Source: Nitriliruptoraceae bacterium (GTDB taxonomy: Bacteria; Actinomycetota; Nitriliruptoria; Nitriliruptorales; Nitriliruptoraceae). Taken from it: DNA of 58,603 bases. The position numbers and the translations under genes were made by a program. The notes below the pieces were generated by a model, which did no database searches, had not been told where the DNA came from, and was given only the letters and a program-made list of their open reading frames with translations. Below, piece after piece: positions 7,548 to 16,385 of this stretch; within the stretch, counting starts at the first letter, position 1; each line of letters starts with the position of its first letter. The stretch covers positions 1 to 58,603 of the forward strand of contig PWTE01000094.1 of NCBI GenBank assembly GCA_003563915.1, in the 5' to 3' direction.

Positions 7548-8381
7548 ATGGCGCGTACAGCCAGCAGTGACGACATCACGGTGATCCGACGTGATGACCG
7601 TTCCGGGGACAGGGAGGGCGGAGTGGAGCGCGACATCGAGGCGCTCTGGCAGCGGTACCGCGACACCGGTGATCCTCAGGTCCGCGAGCGCCTCATCGTG
7701 CACTACGCCCCCCTCGTGAAGTACGTCGCGGGTCGCGTCGCCGTCGGCATGCCCGCGAACGTCGAGCACGCCGACCTGGTCTCGTACGGCATCTTCGGCC
7801 TGATGGATGCGATCGAGAAGTACGACCTCGACAAGGGCTTCAAGTTCGAGACCTACGCCGTGACGCGGATCAAGGGCGCGATCATCGACGAGCTCCGCTC
7901 GATCGACTGGGTCCCACGGTCGGTACGGGCGAAGGCACGCCAGCTCGAGGCCGCGATGCAGCGGCTGGAGCACGACCTGCACCGCACACCCACCGACGAC
8001 GAGCTGGCCGAGGAGCTCGGGTGGACGCTCGACGAGCTCCACGACACCCTCGCACGCGTCTCGATGACGTCGGTCGCGGCGCTGGACGAGACCCTCGACG
8101 TCGCTGGGGACCGCATCTCGTTGGTCGACACGCTCCAGGACCTGACGGCGACGCTGCCCGAGGAGTCCTTCGAGGACGAGGAGACCAAGCAGATGCTGCG
8201 TGAGACGCTCACGCGGCTGAGCGAGCGCGAGCAGACCGTCCTCGGCCTGTACTACTTCGAAGGCATGACGCTCTCGCAGATCGGCGACGTGCTCGGCGTT
8301 ACCGAGTCGCGGATCTGCCAGATCCACACCAAGGCGGTCCTGAGTCTGCGCACCAAGCTCCTCGAGACCATGGGGGTCTGA
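7548..8381 (+). CDS. whiG: WhiG/FliA family RNA polymerase sigma factor
   Basis: A sigma-28 type factor (277 aa from the ATG). Region 2 reads LIVHYAPLVKYVAGRV and GIFGLMDAIEKYD, then FKFETYAVTRIKGAIIDELR. Region 3 is WVPRSVRAKARQLE. Region 4 is LSEREQTVLGLYYFEGMTLSQIGDVLGVTESRICQIHTKA. It closely resembles Streptomyces WhiG, which controls early sporulation, and the FliA flagellar sigma factors. Its position upstream of rpsB matches Streptomyces whiG. A GTG at 7623, preceded by GGGAGGG, is an equally good start and would give 252 aa. No flagellar or anti-sigma gene is present here, so its regulon cannot be told from the window. Confidence 0.92.
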   Translation: MARTASSDDITVIRRDDRSGDREGGVERDIEALWQRYRDTGDPQVRERLIVHYAPLVKYVAGRVAVGMPANVEHADLVSYGIFGLMDAIEKYDLDKGFKFETYAVTRIKGAIIDELRSIDWVPRSVRAKARQLEAAMQRLEHDLHRTPTDDELAEELGWTLDELHDTLARVSMTSVAALDETLDVAGDRISLVDTLQDLTATLPEESFEDEETKQMLRETLTRLSEREQTVLGLYYFEGMTLSQIGDVLGVTESRICQIHTKAVLSLRTKLLETMGV

Positions 8382-8391
8382 CCCCCCTGCG

Positions 8392-9255
8392 TCAGCTCAG
8401 CGCGGGGATCAACTCCGTACCGACCTGCGCGATGAACGGTGACGGGTCGCGGCCGGGCGGTGGCACCAGGAACACCGTTGTGATCCCCAGTTCGGCGTAG
8501 CCCACCAGGCTGTCCAGGCTCCGCGGCAGGTCCGTGAACGGGTCGTCGACCACCAGCAGCGTGCGCTCGATCTCCTTGGGATCGCGGTCGAGCTCCGCGC
8601 AGTGCTGGTCGAGCACGGCGAGCTTGTGCGCTACCTCGTCGTGGCCCGAGGCGATGAGGTTGCTGGCGTCGGCGTACCGCGCCACCAGACGGAGCGTCTT
8701 GCGTTCCCCTCCGCCCCCGACCAGGATCGGCGGGTGGGGCCTTCGAACGGGTCGTGGCGCGCCGATCGTCTCGGCCAGTGCTACCCGGTGGCCTTCGAAC
8801 GGACCGTCGTCGTCGCTCCACATCTGGTGGGCGATCCGAAGGGCGTCCTCCAGGCGTTCGAAGCGCTCGGACAGGGCCGGGAAGGGGACGCCGTAGGCCG
8901 CGTGCTCACGCTCGAACCACGCGGCACCGATCCCTAGGATCGCACGGCCCCGCGACAGCACGTCCAGGGTCGTCACGATCTTCACGAGCAGACCGGGATG
9001 TCGGTAGGTCACGCCGGTGACCAGCAGACCGGGCTCGATCCGCTGCGTACAGGCGGCCAGGAACCCGGCCGTCGTGTAGCCCTCGAGCACCGGGTCGTGG
9101 TCGTTGCCAACGAAGGGCAGTTGCAGGTAGTGGTCCATCAGCAGCAGGTGCGAGCAGCCGGCTGCCTCGGCATCCTGGGCGATCCGGCGCAGCAGGTCGG
9201 GGATGTCGCGGGGCTCCGGTGCCGGGAGGCTGACCGGGTGGATCCCGACCCTCAC
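8392..9255 (-). CDS. LLM-class F420-dependent oxidoreductase
   Basis: A 287-aa luciferase-like (LLM) protein with the TIM-barrel pattern of F420-dependent oxidoreductases: HLLLMDHYLQLP, GLLVTGVTYRHPGLLVKIVTTLDVLSRGRAILGIGAAW, and HPPILVGGGGERKTLRLVARYADASNL. Such enzymes transfer hydride between reduced cofactor F420 and an organic substrate. The substrate cannot be predicted. The GTG start overlaps the stop of the upstream reductase gene, so the two form one operon. FMN use is an alternative for this superfamily. Confidence 0.88.
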   Translation of the reverse strand: MRVGIHPVSLPAPEPRDIPDLLRRIAQDAEAAGCSHLLLMDHYLQLPFVGNDHDPVLEGYTTAGFLAACTQRIEPGLLVTGVTYRHPGLLVKIVTTLDVLSRGRAILGIGAAWFEREHAAYGVPFPALSERFERLEDALRIAHQMWSDDDGPFEGHRVALAETIGAPRPVRRPHPPILVGGGGERKTLRLVARYADASNLIASGHDEVAHKLAVLDQHCAELDRDPKEIERTLLVVDDPFTDLPRSLDSLVGYAELGITTVFLVPPPGRDPSPFIAQVGTELIPALS

Positions 9256-9905
9256 CGCAGGACCGCCAGGTTGAAATCGGGGCTGCCGAGCGTGCCGTAC
9301 AGCCGCACCCAGAGCGCGAGCAGCATCTCGGTCGCGCGGGCGTTGGTGATGTCCCCCAGGTCGATGATGCGATCCTCCGGCCGCCATCCCCACACGGCCA
9401 GGATCTCGCGGACGAGGGCCTTCGCAGCGTCGTCGTTGCCGCACACGAACAGGTGATGGTGGCCGGGGACGCGGTCGGGTTCGACCATGACGCTGTTGTG
9501 GACGGTGTTGAGCGCCTTCACGACGCGGGCGGTGGGGTGCGCTCGTTGGATCTCCTCGCCCAGGCTGGTCGTGTTCGCCAGCGACAGGGTCGGAGGGAAA
9601 CCGTCGGTGAAGTCGAGCGGGTTGGCGACGTCTAGCAGCACGGCCCCGTCGAGGTCAGCGTCCGGGATCGTCGCGAGGACCTCGAGCGACACCGTGCCGG
9701 GGGTCGCGTTGACCAGCAGGTCGACGCCATCGGCCGCGTCCGCGAAGGTGCCGTGGTCGGCACGCTCACCCTGGTCGGACGCCCACGCGGCCCCGGTGGG
9801 GTTGTCCGCGCTGCGCGAGCCCAGTCTCACGTCGTGACCGTCGGCGATGAACCTCGACGCGAGGGGGCGTCCGACCTCGCCCGTCCCCAACACCCCGACC
9901 CGCAT
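9252..9905 (-). CDS. NADPH:F420 reductase-like protein
   Basis: A 217-aa Rossmann-fold protein of the COG2085 type. It opens with GVLGTGEVGRPLASRFIADG and has an NPTG/SR pattern for binding the NADPH phosphate (LGSRSADNP). The family includes the NADPH-dependent F420 reductase (Fno/NpdG). Together with the LLM oxidoreductase that overlaps it, it could recycle F420H2 with NADPH. The ATG at 9905 is preceded on the reverse strand by GGAGGG. The operon is divergent from a TetR gene with a palindrome between them, so TetR probably controls it. Confidence 0.82.
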   Translation of the reverse strand: MRVGVLGTGEVGRPLASRFIADGHDVRLGSRSADNPTGAAWASDQGERADHGTFADAADGVDLLVNATPGTVSLEVLATIPDADLDGAVLLDVANPLDFTDGFPPTLSLANTTSLGEEIQRAHPTARVVKALNTVHNSVMVEPDRVPGHHHLFVCGNDDAAKALVREILAVWGWRPEDRIIDLGDITNARATEMLLALWVRLYGTLGSPDFNLAVLR

Positions 9906-9927
9906 CGCTACCCTCCGCCTCGAGGTT

Positions 9928-9943
9928 TCAACCGAACGGTTGA
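9928..9943. promoter_or_regulatory. Palindromic operator between TetR gene and F420 operon
   Basis: TCAACCG-AA-CGGTTGA is a perfect 7-bp inverted repeat with a 2-bp centre. It lies 22 bp from the reductase start and 24 bp from the TetR start. TetR-family repressors commonly bind such short palindromes, so this is the likely operator of both divergent units. Confidence 0.65.
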
Positions 9944-9967
9944 GAACGGTCGAGCGGAGCGTAGCCC

Positions 9968-10624
9968 GTGGAGAGCGACACGTCACCACCTGCCGACGGT
10001 AGGAGTACGTCGTCGGGGGCGGCCCAACGGATCCTCGCAGCGGCGATGGAGGAGTTCACCGCACACGGCCTCGCGGGTGCGCGGGTCGAGCGCATCGCGG
10101 CGGCTGCCGGCCAGAACAAGCAACTGATCTACTACTACTTCGGCAGCAAGCAGGGCCTGTTCGAGGCAGCGATCGCCGCGATGACCGACCGCTTCCGGAC
10201 GATCAACACCGATCTGCCGGACCCGGTCGAACAGCGGCCGCGCTTCTACGCCGACGCGGCCGACCAGGACCGCGGGTTCGTGCGACTGCTGCAGTGGGAG
10301 GCGCTCGAGCAGGGCGACGGCGAGGTGGTCCGCGAAGAGGAGCGGCGCGCGTACTTCGCCGAGCGGGTCGCCGAGTTGGCGCAGCGTCAGGCGGACGGCG
10401 AGATCCCGGCCGACCTGGACGTCGCCCAGCTGTTCCTCGCCTTCCAGGCGCTGGCGTCGCACCCGTACGCGTTCCCACAGATGGCACGGCACATCACGGG
10501 ACGCGACGTCGACGACCCGCGGTTCGCGGCCGCTCGGGCCCGGTTCCTGGAGGCGATGGCCGAGCGGCTGCTCGGCCATCAGGAACGAGCCGAGCCGGAC
10601 GGTCCCGGCGAAGACCGTGTCTGA
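9968..10624 (+). CDS. TetR family transcriptional regulator
   Basis: A 218-aa regulator. The N-terminal helix-turn-helix has AAQRILAAAMEEFTAHGLAGARVERIAAAAGQNKQLIYYYFGSKQGLFEAAI, a classic TetR pattern ending in YYFGSK-x-GLF. The ligand-binding half is helical and aromatic, with no recognisable ligand. It is divergent from the F420 reductase/LLM operon, with a palindrome between, so it probably represses that operon and itself. The GTG start has no strong Shine-Dalgarno. The stop codon forms half of a 14-bp palindrome with the pruA stop. Confidence 0.92.
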   Translation: MESDTSPPADGRSTSSGAAQRILAAAMEEFTAHGLAGARVERIAAAAGQNKQLIYYYFGSKQGLFEAAIAAMTDRFRTINTDLPDPVEQRPRFYADAADQDRGFVRLLQWEALEQGDGEVVREEERRAYFAERVAELAQRQADGEIPADLDVAQLFLAFQALASHPYAFPQMARHITGRDVDDPRFAAARARFLEAMAERLLGHQERAEPDGPGEDRV

Positions 10625-10634
10625 GTCGACTCAG
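10621..10634. repeat. 14-bp palindrome spanning two convergent stop codons
   Basis: CTGAGTCGACTCAG is perfectly self-complementary and contains both the TetR and the pruA stop codons. It has no loop, so it is a weak hairpin former. It may be chance or a minimal bidirectional terminator. Confidence 0.3.
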
Positions 10635-12244
10635 CCCATGTGGGGATAGCGCCAGTCGGTCGGCGGGTCGAAGGTCTCCTTGATCGAGCGCGCGCTGATC
10701 CACCGCACCAGGTTGAGCTTGGATCCGGCCTTGTCGTTGGTGCCCGACGAACGCGCACCACCGAAGGGCTGCTGACCGACGATCGACCCGGTCGGCTTGT
10801 CGTTGAGGTAGATGTTCCCGGCGGCGTCGCGCAGACGGTCGAGCGCCTCGTACCCGGCGGCGCGGTCCTGCGACCACACGGCACCCGTCAGGGCGTACGG
10901 GCTGGTCTGGTCGACCATGCCGAGGGTCGGTTCCCAGTCGGCATCCTCGTAGACGTGGACGGTCAGGATCGGCCCGAACAGCTCGCGGACCATCGTGTCG
11001 GAGCGGGGGTCGTCGGTGACGATCACGGTGGGCTCGACGAACCAGCCGGTGGCGTCGTCGGTGCCGCCGCCGACGAGGATCTCGCGTCCCTCGTTGCGGG
11101 CCTGCTCGATGGCATCGCGGTGACGTTCGAACGCCGTGCCGTCGATGACCGCACCCATGAAGGTGGACAGCTCGCCGACGTCGCCCATGTTGGCGGTCAT
11201 GTCCTTGGCGACGTCCGCGACCCGGTCACGCAGGTCGGGCCACAGCGACCGGGGCACGTAGGCGCGGCTCGCCGCCGAGCACTTCTGTCCCTGGTACTCG
11301 AAGGCACCTCGGCCGAGCGCGATCGCCAGGCCGGCAACGTCAGCGGATGGGTGAGCGACCACGAAGTCCTTGCCGCCCGACTCGCCGACGACCCGCGGGA
11401 AGTTGCGGTAGGTGTCCGTGCGCTCGCCAACCGTTCGCATGATCGAGCGCAGCACCTTCTCGGACCCGGTGAAGTGGATCCCACCGAGGCGCGGATCCGA
11501 GGTGGCCACGTCGACCGCCAACGCGCCGTCCCCGTGGATCAGGTTGATGACACCGTCGGGCAGCCCCGCGGTACGCAACGCGTCCATCGTGACCTGCGCC
11601 GCGAGCGCCTGCTTCTCCGACGGCTTCCACACGACGGTGTTGCCGACGATGGCAGGTGCCGTCGGCAGGTTGCCGGCGATCGCGGTGAAGTTGAACGGGG
11701 TCACCGCCAGCACGAAGCCATCGAGGGGACGGTGCTCCATCTGGTTCCACACGCCCCGTGGCGAGTAGGGCTGGTCCTGCATCAGCTCCTGGGCGAAGGC
11801 CACGTTGAAGCGCAGGAAGTCGATCAGTTCACAGGCCGCGTCGATCTCGGCCTGGTAGACGGACTTGGACTGCCCCAGGATCGTGGCCGCGTTGATGGCG
11901 TCGCGGTAGGGGCCGGCGAGCAGGTCGGCGGCCCGGAGGAAGACGGCCGCGCGCTGTTCGAAGTCCCAGCGGGACCACTCGTAGCGAGCGGCCTCGGCAG
12001 CCTCGATGGCAGCCTCGACGTCCTCGCGCCGGGCGCCGTGCACCTCGGCGACGGTCAGGTCGTGTCGGTGAGGTGCCCGCTGCGGGAAGGTCGCGCCGGA
12101 ACGGACCTCGGTGTCACCGATCCGCATCGGCAGTTCCGCCGTCTCGGCCGCCATCGCAGCGATCCGGGCCTCGAGGCTGGCGCGCTCGGGGCTCCCCGGG
12201 GCGTAGTCGTGGACGGGCTCGTTGCTCGGGGTGGGAACGGTCAT
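10631..12244 (-). CDS. pruA: L-glutamate gamma-semialdehyde (P5C) dehydrogenase
   Basis: A 537-aa aldehyde dehydrogenase that oxidises glutamate semialdehyde, from proline, to glutamate with NAD+. Seen are the ALDH blocks FNFTAIAGNLPTAPAIVGNTVVWKPS, the glutamate motif VVGESGGKDFVV and the catalytic cysteine in FEYQGQKCSAASRAYV. The FGGARSSGTNDKAGS box near the C-terminus is typical of P5C dehydrogenases. Length fits the 1-pyrroline-5-carboxylate dehydrogenase subfamily. It follows the proline dehydrogenase gene by 40 nt on the same strand, forming a two-gene proline catabolic operon. Confidence 0.96.
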   Translation of the reverse strand: MTVPTPSNEPVHDYAPGSPERASLEARIAAMAAETAELPMRIGDTEVRSGATFPQRAPHRHDLTVAEVHGARREDVEAAIEAAEAARYEWSRWDFEQRAAVFLRAADLLAGPYRDAINAATILGQSKSVYQAEIDAACELIDFLRFNVAFAQELMQDQPYSPRGVWNQMEHRPLDGFVLAVTPFNFTAIAGNLPTAPAIVGNTVVWKPSEKQALAAQVTMDALRTAGLPDGVINLIHGDGALAVDVATSDPRLGGIHFTGSEKVLRSIMRTVGERTDTYRNFPRVVGESGGKDFVVAHPSADVAGLAIALGRGAFEYQGQKCSAASRAYVPRSLWPDLRDRVADVAKDMTANMGDVGELSTFMGAVIDGTAFERHRDAIEQARNEGREILVGGGTDDATGWFVEPTVIVTDDPRSDTMVRELFGPILTVHVYEDADWEPTLGMVDQTSPYALTGAVWSQDRAAGYEALDRLRDAAGNIYLNDKPTGSIVGQQPFGGARSSGTNDKAGSKLNLVRWISARSIKETFDPPTDWRYPHMG

Positions 12245-12284
12245 GGTGTGACGTCCTCGCTCGTTGGGTCGGTCACGTCGTCGG

Positions 12285-13196
12285 TCAACCGGTCAGTGCG
12301 CGGAGGAAGAACAGGATGTTGGCCGGCCGCTCCGCGAGCCGGCGCATGAAGTAGGCGTACCACGCCTCGCCGAAGGGCAGGTAGACGCACAGTTGCTCGC
12401 CGATATCGACCAGTCGGTCCTGCACGTCGGTCCGCACGCCGTACAGCATCTGGAACTCGTAGGCGTGGGTCGGTTGGCTCAGCCGACGTGCCTCACGGCG
12501 CACGAAGCCGATGAGTCGGTGGTCGTGGGTCGCGAAGCGCGGGTAGGTCCCGCGTTCGAGCAGCGCCGTCGTACAGCGTCGGTACGCCTCGTCGATCGCG
12601 GCCTTGTCGCGGTGTGCGATCCGCTCGCTCTCGGCGTACGCGCCCTTGCAGAGTCGCAGGCTGGCACCCAGTTCGTTGAGTCGTTCGACGTCGTCAGGTG
12701 TGCGGTGGAGGTAGGACTGGACCGCGCAACCGACGTGGGTGTGGCCCTCGCCGTGCAGTTCCTCCACCAGCTTGATGGTGACCTCGGTGGTGTCGGAATC
12801 CTCCATATCGAGGGTGACGTGCAGTCCTGCCTGGCCGGCGGCCTCGGCGAGCCGGCTGAGACGCGCTCGCGCGCGATCAGCGTCCAGCCCCGTACCGAGC
12901 TGACTCGGCTTGATCGAGACGCCACTCGGGAGGGATCGTTCCGCCATCGCGGTGATCGTGGCCTCGTACTCGTCGGCAGCCCGATCGGACTCGACCTCGC
13001 TGGTGACGTGCTCGCCGACCAGATCCAGTGAGACCGTCCGCCCCGCATCGACCAACCCGCTCGCGGCCGCGATGCCCTCGTCGATGGACTCGCCCGCGAC
13101 GAACCGACGTGCCAGCCCCCGCGCTGCGACGTTGCCCGTCGCGAGCTGCTCGAGCCGTCTGCTCTCGGATGCCCGGACCAGCAGGGTGGAAACCAT
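12285..13196 (-). CDS. putA: Proline dehydrogenase
   Basis: A 303-aa FAD-dependent proline dehydrogenase, the first step of proline catabolism (proline to P5C). Family signatures are SIKPSQLG, VTLDMEDSD, RLCKGAYAES, the FATHDHRLI block and the C-terminal substrate-binding YFMRRLAERPAN. It is monofunctional, as in most Gram-positive bacteria, with P5C dehydrogenase encoded next door. The ATG is chosen because GAGGAGG lies 5 nt upstream on the reverse strand. The gene is divergent from a SARP-type regulator, with SARP-like direct repeats between them. Confidence 0.95.
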   Translation of the reverse strand: MVSTLLVRASESRRLEQLATGNVAARGLARRFVAGESIDEGIAAASGLVDAGRTVSLDLVGEHVTSEVESDRAADEYEATITAMAERSLPSGVSIKPSQLGTGLDADRARARLSRLAEAAGQAGLHVTLDMEDSDTTEVTIKLVEELHGEGHTHVGCAVQSYLHRTPDDVERLNELGASLRLCKGAYAESERIAHRDKAAIDEAYRRCTTALLERGTYPRFATHDHRLIGFVRREARRLSQPTHAYEFQMLYGVRTDVQDRLVDIGEQLCVYLPFGEAWYAYFMRRLAERPANILFFLRALTG

Positions 13197-13266
13197 CTCG
13201 CCTCCTCGTGTGCCCAACGAGACCGCTGGCGGCACGTCTCGCCTGAGCGTAGGGTCGTCCACGCGA

Positions 13267-13283
13267 CTTGCAAGGGCCTTGCA
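13267..13283. promoter_or_regulatory. SARP-type direct repeat / palindrome in divergent promoter region
   Basis: CTTGCA occurs twice with starts exactly 11 bp apart, the spacing known for direct-repeat sites bound by SARP regulators. The same bases also form the near-palindrome TGCAAGG-G-CCTTGCA. It lies between the proline dehydrogenase gene and the SARP gene, 71 bp and 87 bp from their starts. Confidence 0.45.
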
Positions 13284-13369
13284 GACCGGCTGCACGCGTG
13301 CTCTGCTTGGTGCCACCCACCGCGGACCTGGTGGGTCGCTGTCGGAGAGGGTCCGTGGGAGGGAGCGCG

Positions 13370-16258
13370 GTGGAACTGCGCGTGCTCGGTCCCGTCGAGG
13401 CGTACGAGCACGACGTCGCGGTGACGCTCGGAGGGACGCGGCCTCGTACGGTGATCGCCGCGCTGGCCCTGGCCGAAGGAGTGGTGTCAGCGGGTCGCTT
13501 GATCGAGGAGGTGTGGCGTGGTGCGCCGCCGCCCACGGCGACGGCGACCCTCCAGAGCTACATCTCTCGGCTACGCCGGGCCCTGGGCCGCGACCGGTTG
13601 GTGACCCGGCCCGCCGGCTACGCGCTGCTCATGGACGACGATGAGCTCGACGTGTCCCGGTTCGCCACGTCCCTACGCTCGGCTCGAGCCGCGCGTGACG
13701 CGGGCAACCTCGCGGTCGCCATCGACGCGTACGAAGCGGCCCTCGACGTGTGGCGCGGCGACGTCGCCGCCGACCTGGACCCCGGACCGGTGATCCGTGA
13801 GAACGCGACACGCCTGGTCGAGGATCGGCTCCTCGCCGTCGAGGAGCGGATCGAGGTGCTGCTCTCCGCCGGCCGTCACCACGAGGTCGTCAGCGACCTG
13901 GAGACCCTGACCTTCACCCACCCCCACCGTGAACGGCTCCACGCCCAACGGATCATCGCGCTGTACCGTGCCGGTCGCCAGGGGGATGCGCTGGAGGCGT
14001 CCCGCCGCGCTCGCGAGCGCCTCGTCGCCAGCCTCGGGGTCGAGCCCGGCCCTCAGCTGCGGGAGCTCCACCAGCGGGTCCTCGACCAGGATCCCCGGCT
14101 CGGGATCAACGCCACCGGCGGTGTGCCCGACGTCGCCGTGGTGGCCTCCGAGTCGGTCTCCGCCGAGCAGGTCGGGGCGGACACGGTGCTACGCATCGGG
14201 AACCTCCCAGCTCCGCTCGGCACCTTCGTGGGGCGCGTCGCTGCCCGTCGGGATATCGCCGCGCGCCTGGCTGGCGACGTCCGCCTGCTCACCCTGGTCG
14301 GGGCCGGTGGTTGTGGGAAGACGCAGCTCGCGCTGCGGGTCGCCGCCGACGCGGGGGACGGGTACGCCGACGGCACCTGGTGGGTCGAGTTGGCCGCCCA
14401 CCGCACCGCTGATCTCGTCGTGCGCGCCGCCGCGGATGCGGTCGGCCTGGCGGTCACCCATACCGGCGATCACCTCGACCGGCTCGCGGAACGCCTCGGG
14501 CAGGGTCGCCAGCTGTTGGTGCTGGACAACTGCGAGCACCTCATCGACGCGTGCGCGGATCTCGTCACCGAGCTCCTGCGGCGGTGCCCTCAGCTCCGGA
14601 TCCTCACCACCAGCCGGGAGCCCCTCGACGTCGAGGGAGAGCAGACCTGGAGGGTCCCGTCGCTGCAGCTACCTCCCGCCGAGGCCGGCCGCGAGGACGT
14701 CCTCACCTCCGAAGCCGCCGAACTGCTGCTGCTGCGAGCGCGGGAGGTCGCGCCCGACCTGACCGTCGCCGCCGCGGACGTCGCCGCGATCGCCCGCATC
14801 TGCAGCGACCTCGACGGCATCCCGCTCGCGTTGGAGCTGGCGGCAGCTCGGCTCCGTGTCCTGTCGATCGAGGAGCTCGCCGAGCGGCTGGAGGACCGAC
14901 TGGGCGCCCTCGCGCAGGGGCGCCGCTCCGCGCCCGCGCGCCACCGGACCCTGGAGGCAGCGATCGGGTGGAGCTACGACCTCCTGGATGCGGCCGAACG
15001 CCAGCTCCTCGGGCGACTGACGGTGTTCGCTGGCGGAGCGACGCTTCCGGACGTGGAGGCGGTCTGCGCACCCGATAGTGCGGGCCGTAGGGACGTCGTC
15101 GACCTACTCGCCGCCCTCGTGGACAAGTCGCTCGTTCAACGAACCGCGGACCCCGACGGCCGTACACGGCTGTCCCTGCTCGCGACGGTCCAGAGCTTCC
15201 TCGAAGCCCGTCAGGGCGCGGCGGAACACCGTTCGATGGTCGAGCGCCACGTCGAGCACTACGCCGCGCTGACCGAACATGCAGCACCGCGTCTGACGGG
15301 ACCGGAGCAGGTCGCCTGGCTCAACCGGCTCCACGCCGACCAGGACAACCTGCGGCTCGTCCTCGATCGTGACGACCTCCACAGTGCCCGGGTCGCCGCC
15401 TCGGTCTGGTGGTTCTGGCTGCAGTTCGGTCACGTCGTCGAGGGAGATCGCCGCGTCCAGACGGCACTCGACGCCGACGCCGACCAGCCGATCCCCCTGC
15501 GCCACGGGCTGCAACGGGGAGCGGCACGCCTCGCTGCCGCTGTCGACCAGATCGAACGTGCCCGCGAGCATCTGGCGGAGGCGCGGATGCTCGGTGCCAC
15601 GCTCGAGCGAGCGGACCACCTCGCGCAGGATCACGCCTTCGAGGCCCGTCTCGCGGCCCAGACCGGTGATGTCGAGGTGGCACGCGACCGCCTCGTCGAG
15701 GCGCGTGACCTGGCGATCGACGCCGCCGAGCCGTGGACGAGCGCGGCGGTCGAGCACCACGCCGCCGTCGTCGCCTGGCACCTCGAGGAGCCGGATGTCG
15801 CGGCGCGTGCGGCAGCGGCCGCCGAGACCGGGTTCCAGGACGCCGGCGACCGGTGGAGCGCCTGTCTGGCCCGGCTCGATGCGGCGCGGATCGCGCGCCA
15901 CCGAGGCCGATCCGGCGACGCCGCGCGCCTGCACCGCACCAACCTCCGCGTCGGCCTGGAGCTCACCGTGTCCAGCCTGGATTTCGTCGGCCTGCCCCAG
16001 GACCTGCAGGATCTGGCCGTGATCGCGCTGGATTCGGAGCAACCGGAGCTCGCGGCGACCCTCCTCGGTGCCGCGGCGGCACTGCGGACCGCGGTGGAGC
16101 TCCCCGGCTCGACCGGGGTCCGTCACGAGGAACTGGTGAAGAAGGCTCGCAGCGGTCTGACGTCCTCGGTCTTCGACGCGGCGTTCGACCGCGGTCGTGC
16201 CGGGACCGCGGAGCAGGCGATCGGTCTGGCCCTCGAACTGGCTGCCCCGCTGGGCTGA
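13370..16258 (+). CDS. AfsR/SARP family regulator with NB-ARC ATPase domain
   Basis: A 962-aa regulator in three parts. Residues ~1-95 form an OmpR-like winged helix (VELRVLGPVEA, TATATLQSYISRLRRALG). Residues ~95-240 are the bacterial transcriptional activation domain, ending in RRARERLVASLGVEPGPQLRELHQRVL. A STAND/NB-ARC-type ATPase follows, with Walker A GAGGCGKTQLA, Walker B LLVLDNCEHL and the sensor LTTSREPL. The C-terminal ~350 residues are helical and TPR-like. Such proteins activate nearby genes in response to an unknown signal. The GTG at 13370 is preceded by GGGAGGGAG. It is divergent from the proline catabolic operon and may control it. Confidence 0.93.
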   Translation: MELRVLGPVEAYEHDVAVTLGGTRPRTVIAALALAEGVVSAGRLIEEVWRGAPPPTATATLQSYISRLRRALGRDRLVTRPAGYALLMDDDELDVSRFATSLRSARAARDAGNLAVAIDAYEAALDVWRGDVAADLDPGPVIRENATRLVEDRLLAVEERIEVLLSAGRHHEVVSDLETLTFTHPHRERLHAQRIIALYRAGRQGDALEASRRARERLVASLGVEPGPQLRELHQRVLDQDPRLGINATGGVPDVAVVASESVSAEQVGADTVLRIGNLPAPLGTFVGRVAARRDIAARLAGDVRLLTLVGAGGCGKTQLALRVAADAGDGYADGTWWVELAAHRTADLVVRAAADAVGLAVTHTGDHLDRLAERLGQGRQLLVLDNCEHLIDACADLVTELLRRCPQLRILTTSREPLDVEGEQTWRVPSLQLPPAEAGREDVLTSEAAELLLLRAREVAPDLTVAAADVAAIARICSDLDGIPLALELAAARLRVLSIEELAERLEDRLGALAQGRRSAPARHRTLEAAIGWSYDLLDAAERQLLGRLTVFAGGATLPDVEAVCAPDSAGRRDVVDLLAALVDKSLVQRTADPDGRTRLSLLATVQSFLEARQGAAEHRSMVERHVEHYAALTEHAAPRLTGPEQVAWLNRLHADQDNLRLVLDRDDLHSARVAASVWWFWLQFGHVVEGDRRVQTALDADADQPIPLRHGLQRGAARLAAAVDQIERAREHLAEARMLGATLERADHLAQDHAFEARLAAQTGDVEVARDRLVEARDLAIDAAEPWTSAAVEHHAAVVAWHLEEPDVAARAAAAAETGFQDAGDRWSACLARLDAARIARHRGRSGDAARLHRTNLRVGLELTVSSLDFVGLPQDLQDLAVIALDSEQPELAATLLGAAAALRTAVELPGSTGVRHEELVKKARSGLTSSVFDAAFDRGRAGTAEQAIGLALELAAPLG

Positions 16259-16385
16259 GCGCAGCCAGGGCCGCCACGAGGCAGCGGCGCTTATCCACAA
16301 CGGTGCCGACATCCGCGGCCGTCACGGCCACCTCGCGACCTACCGTCACCGGCAGGAGCGAGAGGATCACCTGGGGAGGGGCCGG

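Noticed and set aside
16291-16299. Perfect DnaA box (TTATCCACA) before the M23-hydrolase gene
   Set aside because: Only one copy is present, with no cluster, AT-rich region, dnaA or dnaN nearby, so it is not an origin.
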